The notes: generated from the letters alone by a model not told the origin. Shown: positions 35,450 through 45,960, numbered from the stretch's first letter. The stretch is DNA of 64,000 nt from Metallyticus violacea (GCA_030762175.1 CM060831.1:6400501-6464500), one strand, 5' to 3'. Translations and numbers: made by a program.

Positions 35450-36285
35450 AAAGGAGGCACACCTTTTAAATTAGACTGAGGAGAATTCCAAGTTGAGAAT
35501 ATTTGAGGAGTTTTTTTTCCAAAACTAAACATGTACATTTTCAGCAGAAGGAAAAAAATATCTGTTTGTTATGCAATGCAATGAGATATTCACTTATTTT
35601 AATGTTGAAATAGAAATACATACCTAGAAGATTCTAATGACATTTTTGGCACTACAATCAGAATAGTATTCCATTAATAGTTTCAATGCTTTGGACAATG
35701 TATTTGGACATATTCAAAACTCCTCAATGTTGTCTTCTACCTGAATGGAATTTTTGTTTCATATACAGTCATAAGTAATTGTGAGCTATGAGATAAACAT
35801 CTGACAGTGTAATCTAACAGCAGCACAATAATTGTTCACATACTAGAGGTTAGAATGCAATATTGTACATTTAAATGTAGAAGCTAAAGAATGAATGAAT
35901 ATAAAATAAATAAATTCTGCATCAGAACTTTCCACATCACATGATAAATGTCATAAACATTACTATATTAATTGCATATGTGATAATACCTGGGGTTAAA
36001 TAAGAAAAATTAAACAGCATGCAGCTTCACCATGAGTATGTCTTGTTAAAAAATATTAGTTTCTTCTTTCTATGCTTTTTCACATATGTGAGCTAATGCT
36101 ATTATGTTCTGTTCAATTTGATTAAATTAGATAGAATTGGCACAAAATAAGTGCTTTGCTTTGATTTTGCTAAGCAGGAATGGGCTCAATGTTCAGCCAT
36201 ACTTGTATTATTTTTCTTTAAGCTATGAATCATAAATTAAATAAATAAATTAAATACTCTATTGTTCATTCTAGACCTAAAATGC
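35450..36285. other. Intron, no recognised feature
   Basis: AT-rich with only short random ORFs; no match to the repeat families in the window. Confidence 0.5.
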
Positions 36286-36289
36286 CTAA

Positions 36290-36440
36290 AACGCTAGGCT
36301 GCTTGTTAGCTGGTAGGCCTTGGTTTGATCCCTGATGAGGAATTTTGCCTGGGTAAACTTATATTCCACAAACTTCCCAAATGTTTATAAAATGGGATGT
36401 TCACAATATGGTTAGGAGTGTTTTACAAATGAAAATTCAG
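36290..36440 (+). mobile_element. S3-like SINE fragment
   Basis: ttgttagctggtaggccttg (A-box side) and cttggtttgatccctgatga (B box) precede ggaattttgcctgggtaaac, which parallels tctgcctgggaaaattaggc in the element at 2795-3065. Confidence 0.45.
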
Positions 36441-36737
36441 TAGAGGCTAATGACTTTTCCATAAACCATAAAAAAAATTATTTTGAATTATGTGGTTCTT
36501 CATTTTCTTATTTACTGTGTCCCAACATTTAAAATATTTACAATTTTGGTTAGATGTTCCATTTAAAATTGGAGACAAAGCATTACTTACATTAAACTGG
36601 AGTTGACAACAATTTGTAATCTCAATACTGAGTTCCCTGTATATGGGCATCCCCTCACATCAAATTTCATGTCTATGAACCACGTGCCTCAAAAGTTATT
36701 TAGGTAGTGCAGGACTTTTAACTAACATATATTTATT

Positions 36738-36880
36738 AAGTGTTCACACCTGTTTTCACTAATAAGGTATCACAGGCAGTGGAACTTATGATAAACAAGA
36801 TGAAATGATAAACTGATTAAGGAATTTTGAGAAGTATGCAATCCAGGCCTAAGTTTAGGGTACTTGGCATTTGTTATTTG
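36738..36880 (-). mobile_element. S1 SINE 3' portion
   Basis: gtgttcacacctgttttcac through caggcctaagtttagggtac and ttggcatttgtta follows the S1 body order. The tRNA head is missing. Confidence 0.75.
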
Positions 36881-36889
36881 GATATTTGG

Positions 36890-37865
36890 AGTGATTTAAA
36901 ACAGATTTCATTCTCCTAATTTACCCATATTTCTGGATATAGTACATATTTTTACATATTTGAGGTAAATTAACATCTTTTAATAATTCAACATTTTAAT
37001 CCATGTTTTATGGTTTCTAAATTATTTTTGTTAGATAAACTTAAAAGTTTATTTTACTAGCATCTGTAAAACTTCAAACCAATTATAACTAGATGGGGAA
37101 CATAATTAGAGGCAGGAGAACACTATAAAGTTATTGTTGAAACCACTGATGATATGTTCAATGTTTTAGGCTCTTGACAATGCTTCTTCAATAGAATCCC
37201 CAAAGTTCATTACTGATGATAAAAACATAGAAAAATTATGTAGCGCACATTCAAGCAGACTTCTTGTACATCACAACTATATTAAATCCTCTTCAAATGC
37301 AATAAACCCCTATGTCTGTAAATCTTAACATCCTGGGGAAAGTGACAGAATGCCTGAACTATTGCAGCAGAAGTAATGAAAATGAGTTGAAAACAAAGCT
37401 AGCCAAGAATCCAGGTATAAGTGACCTATGCAATATTAGTAATATTTTAAGTGGTGAGTCAAATGTGGTACTAGATCTGGATTTAATTCAACAAGTTATT
37501 GCTATGCTTAGTGTGGTCCCCATTGCTTTGCAATGCTTGTATAGTTTTAGTGTGTACAAAGCAATTTGAAGAGAAAATAGAAGATTTCACATTGAAAATT
37601 TAATAATGTATGAAACCCACTGCTTTGTAAATAGACAATAATTATCATAGAAGGATTAAGATGAATCAACTTGTAGTAGCACAAAAAATGTTTGAATCAT
37701 TTTAATAATAATCAAGGATATTAAATATTTACTCTGATGTTAAGCAATAAGTTCTTTAACTGTATTTTTAATAGCATGAATAACTGATAAAACACAATTA
37801 TTCTTTACATCATTTTTATAAAATGTTTAGTTCATATTTTATTTCATATTTTGATAATATTTTTT
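36890..37865. other. Intron; one unidentified ORF
   Basis: The plus ORF 37312-37569 (85 aa, acidic, ending LQCLYSFSVYKAI) was not recognised. It has no homologous stretch elsewhere in the window. It may be chance or transposon debris. Confidence 0.35.
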
Positions 37866-37934
37866 AATATGTATGAGGACTGTTCAATAAAGAATTATAC
37901 ATTTTTTAGTTATAGTTTCTCATTCATAATTAGC

Positions 37935-38440
37935 TAGTGAGTCAAATTAATACTGTTATGCTCCACTTACCATTGAATTATAAAGAACATGCTTCACAGG
38001 CCTTCACCCATCTCATCAGCTGTGAGTCGACTTCTGGATGCGTTGTTGGTTGAATGGGCTTGGTGTAGCTCTCGTGGACATTTTATAAATTTTGGATTAA
38101 TTTGTCTTCTGTTGGGATCTTGAAGTTCATAATCTTATCTTCATATTTTTTTTATAAAAATGTTTTTCCCATATTCCCAGATTCAAGGGTCTATTTACTA
38201 ATTTCAATTATTTGACTTCCATTTCTATATCATGTTTATCTCTCCGAAAGTAATATGCAACAGCTGATTTATCTATCTGATTGTACCTAATATTTCTCCA
38301 GTGTTCCATTAGCCTAAATCCAATACTTCTTTTGGTTTTGTCATTACATACTTTGTTGCATTCCAAATAGTTGATTTGATATATTCCTATTTCTTCTCAT
38401 CAGGTTATCACCGGAGTTGACTCACTAGCTAATTAAGAAT
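37935..38440 (-). mobile_element. 5'-truncated PLE with inverted 3' ends, inside mariner
   Basis: Minus strand reads GIYQINYLECNKVCNDKTKR then a helical stretch ending MEHWRNIRYNQIDKSAVAYY, the GIY-YIG endonuclease with YIG changed to CND. The 3' end carries a core at 37985-38019 (CTGATGA ... GAAGC, ATGTTC) and aagtggagcataacagtatt. Both edges carry the same 18-bp sequence in inverted order (aattagctagtgagtcaa at about 37930 and ttgactcactagctaatt at about 38415), giving a snapback structure. Confidence 0.8.
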
Positions 38441-38904
38441 AAATTAATTGCTTCACTGAATTAGTTCCGACAAGAAATTAATTTTAAATTTAATAATTTC
38501 TCATGTTAAAATTTAACTTTACAATAATGTGTAATGCATAATGTACACATGATACTAGTTTCATTGTTGTCACTTTCAAATTTTGCCTATGAAAGGTGGA
38601 GGTAACATGCAACAAACAGTATGCTGCTTTGAAATTCCGCTTTTGTCTCAACAAATCTTCAGCTGAGGCCTATGCAATGTTATAGGAGATCTGTAGAGAT
38701 TTTCCTATAGCACAGTTCAAAGATGGTTTAAAATGTTAAAGAGGGGAGGCTATCAATTTCAAAGAAAGGTGGATATGGCACTCCAATCTGTGCTCTAATT
38801 GAAGAAAATATCAGCACTGTTGCTCTCTTTGTGAGAGAAGGTCATTGAATATCATTAAGAACACTTTCAGAAATACTGATAATTTTACCAGGTACCATCC
38901 ACAT

Positions 38905-39273
38905 ATGTTTAAGGGAGGTCAAAATCCCCACAGTGAAACTATCGTGAATCTTATTTAGATTTAAAGTAAAACACTAAAAATCATGTCAACACATTACATA
39001 TACACTTATTAAAAGTAATTTTGGGACATGTTTCGTGATGTAAATTCCTCATGTTGCCAACCAATCGACAACTGACGAGTCAATTAGGTAAGGTATGTGT
39101 GCTGTTATGTTCGCTCTGGCGGTCTGTTAATGAACTTTACAATATGTTGTCTGCTTCTGGTATATCAAAATTCATATGTGTATTACTTTTAATAAGTGTA
39201 CATGTGAAACATCAAGAGAGTATTAATGTGTCAATATGATTTTCATTGTTTTACTTTAAATCAAAATAAGATT
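38905..39273. mobile_element. Family B palindromic insertion with 12-bp target duplication
   Basis: A 369-bp insertion in the mariner transposase, flanked by TACCATCCACAT at 38893-38904 and 39274-39285. Removing it and one duplicate restores the mariner frame (TIH followed by the VPRLL segment). Its ends are inverted copies (cttatttagatttaaagtaa, aacactaaaaatcatgtcaa on the left; mirrored at 39210-39270). The centre holds a PLE-like relic (ggacatgtttcgtgatg, then gacaactgacgagtcaa). Confidence 0.82.
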
Positions 39274-40059
39274 TACCATCCACATGTTTGCTACTGATGT
39301 GTTTGTGCACAGTAGGTTCCAAGACTGCTGATTCCTAAACAAAAGGATGTTCATGTGCAGGTTTGCATGCAATTGAAGGTGATGTTGCAGGAAGATGTAG
39401 AGTTTCTTTAAAAGGTAATCATTGCTAATGAAACTTGACTACATAATTTCCATCCTGCAAGCAAACAGAAAGCTCTGTGCAGGGGAGAGAAGGAAGAGAG
39501 AGAAAATAAAAGTGTTTGCTTCTGTTGGAAAAGTTATGGTCATCTCATTTTTCAAAATTCAAGGAATGGTTAACCAGCACGTGTCTTACCTGCACACACA
39601 ACTGTAACTGGACAGTTCTACTGAGATGTTCTGAAAACTCTGCAAAGTATTTCACACGTAAAAGGCCACATTTCTGTGCAACAAGCTGCATACTGCACCA
39701 CTATATGCATGGCTGTACATTGCAAATTTCATTGCTGGATATGTCACAAAAATCAATGTGAAGTATGTTCTTCAGCCTCCCTATAGTCCAGACTATTTCC
39801 TTTTCCTAAAATTGAAAAAACACCGTGGGAGGCATTTTTTTTCCTCAGAAGCGGTGGTGAAATCTGTGGAGGTGATTCTGAAGGACCTATCAAAAATGAT
39901 TTCCAGCATATCTTTGAAGATTGGCAGCTGCAACAGATGCATTGCTTTCAACATACAACTTTGAGAAAGATCATCAAAATTATGAGGATCAGTAATAGTA
40001 TTTTGTCTAAAAAAAAAATTAATGGTCAGTCTTTATTGACCAGCTCTTGTATATGCAAT

Positions 40060-42185
40060 ATTTAATTGGTTTTATTACACATAAATCTGAGCCCCTGCAA
40101 ATCGGAATTGAGAACCTGCAAAAAGTCTCTTGGTGAGGTTAAACTGGAAATCTCCTGTTCACAAAACCATGTCCTAGCAACATCAGTAATCTCTGTACAT
40201 GTGCAAATAATGTGATTACACCAAAGCTAGATAATTACTATAAAGAACATCTACATTCATCCTCACCATTCACCTGGTGAAAACCATGAATATGTGAAGA
40301 TTGGAATAATACCTATAACATAGTATGTAAATATTCTTAACCAAGCATGTAAAACAACAGGTTTTATCCTTGCAAAATGTAAACTGTTGTGAATTGGATT
40401 CAGATGTTTGAAAAAACTATAATTTTGAAATGGGAATAAATTATGTATGCTAGCAGTGCTAGTGTAGATGGGGTTAAATGCACTCCACTGGTTCTAACAA
40501 AATTGTGAAGGGTAGCTCTAAAGTTTCCACAGCACATAATGAATTAAGTAAGGTAAGTAATGAGCTTTTTGTAACATTTGCAAATATACCTGAGGAAAAT
40601 GCTGAAAAAGAGAAATTTAATATGCATGAAAACAGAAGTTTCCAAGACATTTTCAAATTGGCATAGCTTATATATGCATTTGAGGTTATTCATCTATTTA
40701 TCACACAAAAAGGAAATAAACATTTTAATTTCAATACACTCTCTGCAGTCTTGGTTGTGTGTAAATCACAATGCAAGTGTGCACAGTGTAGTTCACGTTA
40801 GCACTCACAACACTAATGGGTGGTGCAGTTTGCTTGTAACAGACCTAGGATTATGGTTGTGTCATGCTTCAGAACAAGTGGGCTAAGTACTATCCAGCTG
40901 GGCTGTGTTGTAAGTCAAGTTTCCAAAGCAAACACACAGCACACTTTTTGTACAAAATATTAGGGAAAACTGACTGTTCTTCAAGCTTTTGCAAATTATG
41001 CAGGTACTATTTTATTTCATTAAGGCAACAGCTGCATGCAACTTGAAGAGATTCCCAAGGTTCTGTCCTAGTTTTACCAAAAGCACTTAAACCTTAGCTA
41101 GTGTGTAATATTACACTTTTAGATGCTTAAAAACAATAATAAGATATCTGTGGAATCAAAATATTTATAATTTAATTTATGCACAGAAAGATTCATCGTG
41201 TGAAATTATGGTAGCAAGAAATCAGTTTGAAAGAAATAAAAATGAACCTATAAACAAATAGTGAAGCAAAAACAATCCAATAAACTAAATAATAGAATTT
41301 ATGATGAGACATGCCCTAAAATTCTGGATTAGAGTAAAAGATTTAAGTGATGAGCAGAGCCCGGAAGTTCAGGCATTTATTTTGGTTAAAATAGACTGGC
41401 AAAAAGGTACTTAAAATACTGAAAGTAGGCAGTAATTAATTAAAATAGACATTTACTAAAAGTGAAAACAGAAAGTAATATCACTCATTATTAATGAAAA
41501 TAGGCATTTAAAATATTTAATAATTTCCTTATCACATAGTTAAAGTACTTAAGCTTACTTTCCTGGTTACAAGCAACAAAAAGATGTTTTATCAAGTTAT
41601 CAACTGTTATAGTCAGCCGCTTGTCAGAGAGAACATTTTTCATCATGCAAAAGAATGTTCTTCCACTGAAGTGATTGGAGCATATTTAAAACAGTTATTT
41701 TGGAAGGACTCATGCCAGTTACAACAAACATTCCCCTTTCAGGGCATCATGGATATGTTAATCAAGACAAAGTTTTGAATAGTTCTGGCAAATGAGCAAA
41801 AGATGAGCAATGGTTTCTGGTTCATTTTCTGTTTTTGCACTTATAGGGGAATCAGGTTAGTATCTCTCTTACCTCCATACTGAACACATTGTAGGGCCCT
41901 GTTATTGCTGAGCTCTACTGCTCTCATCTTTCTTGCTTGCAATAGTTTGTTACATTTATGTAGCTGAGAAGTTATTGCCCCCCCCCCCCAATTATTTCTT
42001 AGAATTGTCTCATAGATATTGATGCAAGGTCATTTGCCAGGAATATTCAAAATTTCCCTATTTCCTGGTATTCATATACACAAAGCAATCATGTGTTTCA
42101 CCAATGAATGTTCTGCTATTTAAAGAACCTAGGTGAATGGTTTAAAGAGAAAGTTTTTGATTATTTGAAAACAAACATATAACAA
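40060..42185. other. Intron, unidentified; a C10 run at 41981-41990
   Basis: Short plus ORFs at 40478-40666, 40578-40886 and 41584-41778 have no recognised motif. Part of this could be decayed transposon sequence. The homopolymer is the only discrete feature. Confidence 0.4.
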
Positions 42186-42189
42186 GACT

Positions 42190-42409
42190 CTTAATAGATA
42201 CTTTTGTGAGGTGAAGATGCCATTTAATTTTTATAACTTTTTTCACTTTGATATATGGAAATTATTTATGTGCTTTTTAAAATGCGCAAATAAATACAGA
42301 AAAATCCATAACGATCTAAAATAGCCAAAAAAAGGTTTTAAACCTTAAAATAAGCCAAAAAAAAAAAGGCAAAATAAAAATTGGTTCAAATCCAAATATA
42401 TGGAAACAT
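42190..42409 (+). repeat. Arm copy of the 1262-2062 foldback repeat, split by the PLE
   Basis: tgaggtgaagatgccattta, ttataacttttttcactttg, tatgtgctttttaaaatg and aaaggttttaaaccttaaaa follow the right arm of the foldback at 1800-2012. The copy resumes at 45541 with atggaaacatgttcatttct and aatagaaaaggcattttgcc, so the PLE lies inside it. Confidence 0.82.
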
Positions 42410-42510
42410 ATAAAATATAGTGAACTTTTGTAACAGTGGTGTAAATTATTAACATTTAAGAGAAATTGAGTCGAAATAGTAACATACACACCACTAAAAT
42501 TGAATTAAAT

Positions 42511-42552
42511 GGAAGACTAGTTTCGGGAGCCATCGCTCCTATCATCAGTTCC
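42511..42552 (-). ncRNA. Hammerhead-like ribozyme core of the intact PLE
   Basis: Minus strand in order: GGAA (stem I, 5' strand), CTGATGA, TA, GGAGC-GATG-GCTCC (stem II), C, GAAA, CTAGTC (short self-complementary stem III and GTC cleavage site), TTCC (stem I, 3' strand). GGAA/TTCC pair perfectly. The layout is a type I hammerhead with a minimal stem III. Hammerhead motifs are known from PLEs. The extra bases between CTGATGA and stem II depart from the minimal consensus, so activity is inferred, not shown. Confidence 0.75.
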
Positions 42553-44733
42553 TGGTCGACTGCCGGCCTCGTTGTTTGTGATAGATCGATTCGTCTCTGG
42601 TGGAGGTTTGATGAACTTTTGTATTAGTACATCACTTGGCGGGATTTCGAAATTAAAAACTTTCTCCTTATTCTTCCAAATATAGATATTTTCCCAGACT
42701 GTAAGTTCAGTTTTTCCTTTAATATATTTAAGTAATTTTGGGTTTTTATTAATGTTATGTTGTTCTTTCCAAAAGTGCCAGGCTACCGCCGATTTTTCTT
42801 CTTGTTTTTGATTTATATTCCTAATGTGTTCTTTGGCTCTTGTTTTTATGTTTCTTTTGGTCTTTCCAATATAAACTTTATCACAATCATTGCAGTTCAT
42901 CTGATATATTCCTGATTTATCTTCATCTTGTAGGCTATCTTCTTTTTGTTTTGAGTTAAGGATATTTTTAATGGAATAATTATTTTTTGGAGTCAGAACA
43001 ATGTTGTATCTTTTAAAAATCTTTTGAAATTTATGAAAGGTTGATGGATGGTATGTGAATTTTTTGTATGTCCTGTTTTTTTCTTTGATAGGAGTAAGTG
43101 TAGTGTTGTCTCTAATTTTCTTTTTCTTCTTCTCTCTGTCTATTTTCTTGTGTACAACTTCTTGTTTGAAGCCATTCTCTGTAGCTATATGTATTATATT
43201 ATTCATTTCTAGTTTATATTCCTCCTTGTTCATTGGAATATTAACCAGTCTGTATGCAAGACTATTTAAAACTGCATGTTTATGGGGAATTGGATTAAAA
43301 CTGTTACATTTAATGTAGTTATCTGTGTGTGTAGGTTTTCTGTATATGCCAAAATTTAGATGATTTTCTTTTCTAATTATCTTAATATCCAAGAAAGGTA
43401 ACTGTTCATTGCATTCTCTCTCCATGGTGAATTTAACTGTTTTTTCCTGTAAGTTAAGCAACTTTAGTGCATCATCCAAGTGTCTTTCTGGTACTATTGC
43501 AAAAATATCATCAACATAACGGTACCAAGTCTTAAATATCCAAGGGAAACTATTTACTATTCTAGTTTCCAATGCACTCATGAAAATGTCTGCCAATATT
43601 GGTGATAGTGGGCTACCCATTGTCAGACCAAAATTTTGTTTGTAATATTTGTTATTGAATGTAAAGTAATTTTGTTCTAGACATAAGCTGATTAATATGA
43701 TGTATTCTTGGATATCTTTTGTGGTTATTCCTACTTTTTGTAACCACTTTTTTATCAGGGAGTATAAATTTAGTGTAGGAATACTTGGAAACAGTGCTGT
43801 TACATCAAACGAAACTAAGGTATCTGTTTTTTCTATTTTTATGCCTTTAATTTTTTGAATAAGATCTAATGAGTTTTTTATACTAAGAGATTCAAATCTT
43901 GGAAAAGTAGAAAGTTTGTAAGTCAACCATTTTGCTAGTTTATAGGTTGGAGCATCTATGTTATTTATGATAGGTCTCATAGTTTTCCCTGGCTTGTGTA
44001 CTTTTGGGAGACCGTAGATTGTAGGTATTGCAGGGTTATCTACTTTAATTTTATAATGTTCCTTTTTATCTATTAATTTGCAATCAGTAATTGTTTTATT
44101 AAATGTGCTTTTGCATTGATTTAGGGGATTTTTTGTTATTATTGAGTATTCAGTGTTTTTTAGTAATTGTTCCATTCTGTCTATATAGTCAGTCTTATCT
44201 AGAATTACAACAGTATTTCCTTTGTCTGCTCTTGTGTAAATAACAGGTTTGTCTTTTAGTGTCTTTATTATCTTTGTGTAAGGGTTGGTATTGTTTTTAT
44301 TTCCAATTTTTTCGATAATATTACAACACTGGCTTTGAATTGTATTCTTATCTATTTCTGTAAGGTTTTTGGTGGCTATCTGTATGTCTGCTACATAATC
44401 TTCAGTTTTTTTGGAGAAATTTACACAAGTTTTTAAACCTTTATCCAAAAAAGTGATTTCTGCATCTGTGAATTTTTGTTGTGATAGGTTATAGACATTT
44501 TTTGTAGTTTTTTCCTTGGATGGTGTTTTTATTTCTTGTTTTTGGCATAAATTATCCAATTTATGTTTAAGTTTGTAGGTGTTATTTTTCATATTTAGGT
44601 TAAGTATTGTCAGAAGGTTGTTTTCTAAATTTTCCCAGATTAAATTGCCCAGAGCTTTAGTCAATTTTAAATGTAAGTTATACAGTTGCAATTCTATTTC
44701 AGTTCTATTTTTGTAATGTTGGTTTTTTTCCAT
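42517..44733 (-). CDS. PLE polyprotein: reverse transcriptase plus GIY-YIG endonuclease
   Basis: The protein of 738 residues copies element RNA at a nicked target. The N-terminal ~160 residues are helical and basic. The PLE reverse transcriptase follows: ADKGNTVVILDKTDY (about 168), YGLPKVHKPGKTMRPI (about 235), SFDVTALFPSIP (about 303), GLTMGSPLSPILADI (about 370), catalytic YRYVDDIFAIVP (YVDD about 404-407) and LPFLDIKI (about 445). The C-terminal endonuclease has GIYQMNCNDCDKVYIG (about 607-622) with conserved downstream Arg, His and NIY/WEN residues. No stop or frameshift is seen. The frame is also open for 33 codons upstream of this Met to the junction at 44832, so the true start may be lost and this copy 5'-truncated. 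The last 11 codons overlap the ribozyme core. Confidence 0.93.
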   Translation of the reverse strand: MEKNQHYKNRTEIELQLYNLHLKLTKALGNLIWENLENNLLTILNLNMKNNTYKLKHKLDNLCQKQEIKTPSKEKTTKNVYNLSQQKFTDAEITFLDKGLKTCVNFSKKTEDYVADIQIATKNLTEIDKNTIQSQCCNIIEKIGNKNNTNPYTKIIKTLKDKPVIYTRADKGNTVVILDKTDYIDRMEQLLKNTEYSIITKNPLNQCKSTFNKTITDCKLIDKKEHYKIKVDNPAIPTIYGLPKVHKPGKTMRPIINNIDAPTYKLAKWLTYKLSTFPRFESLSIKNSLDLIQKIKGIKIEKTDTLVSFDVTALFPSIPTLNLYSLIKKWLQKVGITTKDIQEYIILISLCLEQNYFTFNNKYYKQNFGLTMGSPLSPILADIFMSALETRIVNSFPWIFKTWYRYVDDIFAIVPERHLDDALKLLNLQEKTVKFTMERECNEQLPFLDIKIIRKENHLNFGIYRKPTHTDNYIKCNSFNPIPHKHAVLNSLAYRLVNIPMNKEEYKLEMNNIIHIATENGFKQEVVHKKIDREKKKKKIRDNTTLTPIKEKNRTYKKFTYHPSTFHKFQKIFKRYNIVLTPKNNYSIKNILNSKQKEDSLQDEDKSGIYQMNCNDCDKVYIGKTKRNIKTRAKEHIRNINQKQEEKSAVAWHFWKEQHNINKNPKLLKYIKGKTELTVWENIYIWKNKEKVFNFEIPPSDVLIQKFIKPPPETNRSITNNEAGSRPGTDDRSDGSRN

Positions 44734-44831
44734 TTCAAGGATTTTTCTCTCTGCTGCTTTCTGTTGTTTACTATTATGATCAAATTTAACTATTTTCCTG
44801 ACGAATTTTGGTATGACATTTTTAATTCGGC

Positions 44832-45540
44832 CAAGAAGTTGTACACAAGAAAATAGACAGAGAGAAGAAGAAAAAGAAAATTAGAGACAACACTACACTT
44901 ACTCCTATCAAAGAAAAAAACAGGACATACAAAAAATTCACATACCATCCATCAACCTTTCATAAATTTCAAAAGATTTTTAAAAGATACAACATTGTTC
45001 TGACTCCAAAAAATAATTATTCCATTAAAAATATCCTTAACTCAAAACAAAAAGAAGATAGCCTACAAGATGAAGATAAATCAGGAATATATCAGATGAA
45101 CTGCAATGATTGTGATAAAGTTTATATTGGAAAGACCAAAAGAAACATAAAAACAAGAGCCAAAGAACACATTAGGAATATAAATCAAAAACAAGAAGAA
45201 AAATCGGCGGTAGCCTGGCACTTTTGGAAAGAACAACATAACATTAATAAAAACCCAAAATTACTTAAATATATTAAAGGAAAAACTGAACTTACAGTCT
45301 GGGAAAATATCTATATTTGGAAGAATAAGGAGAAAGTTTTTAATTTCGAAATCCCGCCAAGTGATGTACTAATACAAAAGTTCATCAAACCTCCACCAGA
45401 GACGAATCGATCTATCACAAACAACGAGGCCGGCAGTCGACCAGGAACTGATGATAGGAGCGATGGCTCCCGAAACTAGTCTTCCATTTAATTCAATTTT
45501 AGTGGTGTGTATGTTACTATTTCGACTCAATTTCTCTTAA
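44832..45540 (+). mobile_element. Inverted 5'-truncated second copy of the PLE (709 bp)
   Basis: It matches the reverse complement of 42456-43164, begins abruptly within the linker coding region (KKIDREKKKKK) and continues through the whole endonuclease and 3' end. The 127-residue frame at 45096-45479 is identical to the C-terminus of the full ORF. It has its own hammerhead-like core at 45444-45485. The two copies meet 5' to 5'. Confidence 0.92.
45444..45485 (+). ncRNA. Hammerhead-like core, inverted PLE copy
   Basis: Identical to the core at 42511-42552 on the opposite strand: GGAA, CTGATGA, GGAGC/GCTCC stem, CGAAAC, TAGTC, TTCC. Transcripts crossing both copies would carry one core and one complementary core. 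Confidence 0.75.
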
Positions 45541-45789
45541 AAAATATGGAAACATGTTCATTTCTATCTGACTCTTAAATATATTCACTCAAATAGAAAA
45601 GGCATTTTGCCTAACTCCTGGGCTCTGGTGATGAGTCTATTGCTCCCTGAAGCAATATACAAATAATGATAATCACTGTAAATAATTATAAATATGGAAA
45701 ACTACTTATTAGCAAATGAGGTAGTTACATGAAATGCCATGTAAAGATATTTTTCAAAGACATGTAACTCTATAATTAAAATTACTGTA

Positions 45790-45960
45790 TGACTGAGTCA
45801 AACTACACCTGTTATTGACTCCACTTACTTATTATATTTAGAACATGTTTCACAGTCCATTGTGGATGATGGTCTGTGAAACATATTGTAAATATAAACA
45901 AGTAAGTGGAGCGAATAAGAATGTTTAGTTCAACTCAGGCATAAAATAATCTTAATTATA
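45790..45960. mobile_element. Palindromic PLE-end element with degenerate core
   Basis: Inverted arms 45795-45855 and 45873-45937 (gagtcaaactacac..., ccacttacttattatattta, gaacatgtttcacag and their mirror) around an 18-bp loop. Both strands end with the sequence GTGAAACAT(G/A)TT and AAGTAAGTGGAG typical of PLE 3' ends. The block cttaattatatgatttgctt after it is shared with the end of the PLE at 47290-48350. Confidence 0.75.

Larger units (their letters stand above)
37871..40053 (+). mobile_element. Mariner transposon relic carrying two nested PLE-type insertions
   Basis: Matching inverted ends: tatgaggactgttcaataaa at 37871 and, reversed, tacaagagctggtcaataaa ending at about 40053. Between them plus-strand frames read FKMLKRGGYQFQRKVD, ISLRTLSEILIILPGTIH, then after an insertion VPRLLIPKQKDVHVQVCMQL, SYGHLIFQNSRNG and PPYSPDYFLFLKLKKHRGRH followed by SSEAVVKSVEVILKDLSK. 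This is a typical mariner transposase order (HTH, catalytic region, YSPDLAPxDFxLFxxLKxxLxGxxF). Insertions lie at 37935-38440 and 38905-39273. Confidence 0.85.
42416..44831 (-). mobile_element. Penelope-like element, best-preserved copy
   Basis: The minus-strand unit carries the intact RT/endonuclease ORF at 42517-44733 and a hammerhead-like core at 42511-42552. With the inverted copy at 44832-45540 it forms one insertion of about 3.1 kb flanked by ATATGGAAACAT at 42398-42409 and 45544-45555. The first 40 bp (42416-42455) extend past the end of the inverted copy. The intact frame and clean duplication suggest recent activity. Confidence 0.88.

Noticed and set aside
37312..37569. 85-aa plus ORF as a possible small gene
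   Set aside because: No promoter, splice or homology support; kept only as part of an unidentified intron stretch.
43055..43318. 87-aa hydrophobic plus-strand ORF resembling membrane segments
   Set aside because: It is the antisense shadow of the intact PLE ORF; Lys/Asn codons on the sense strand become Phe/Leu/Ile codons.
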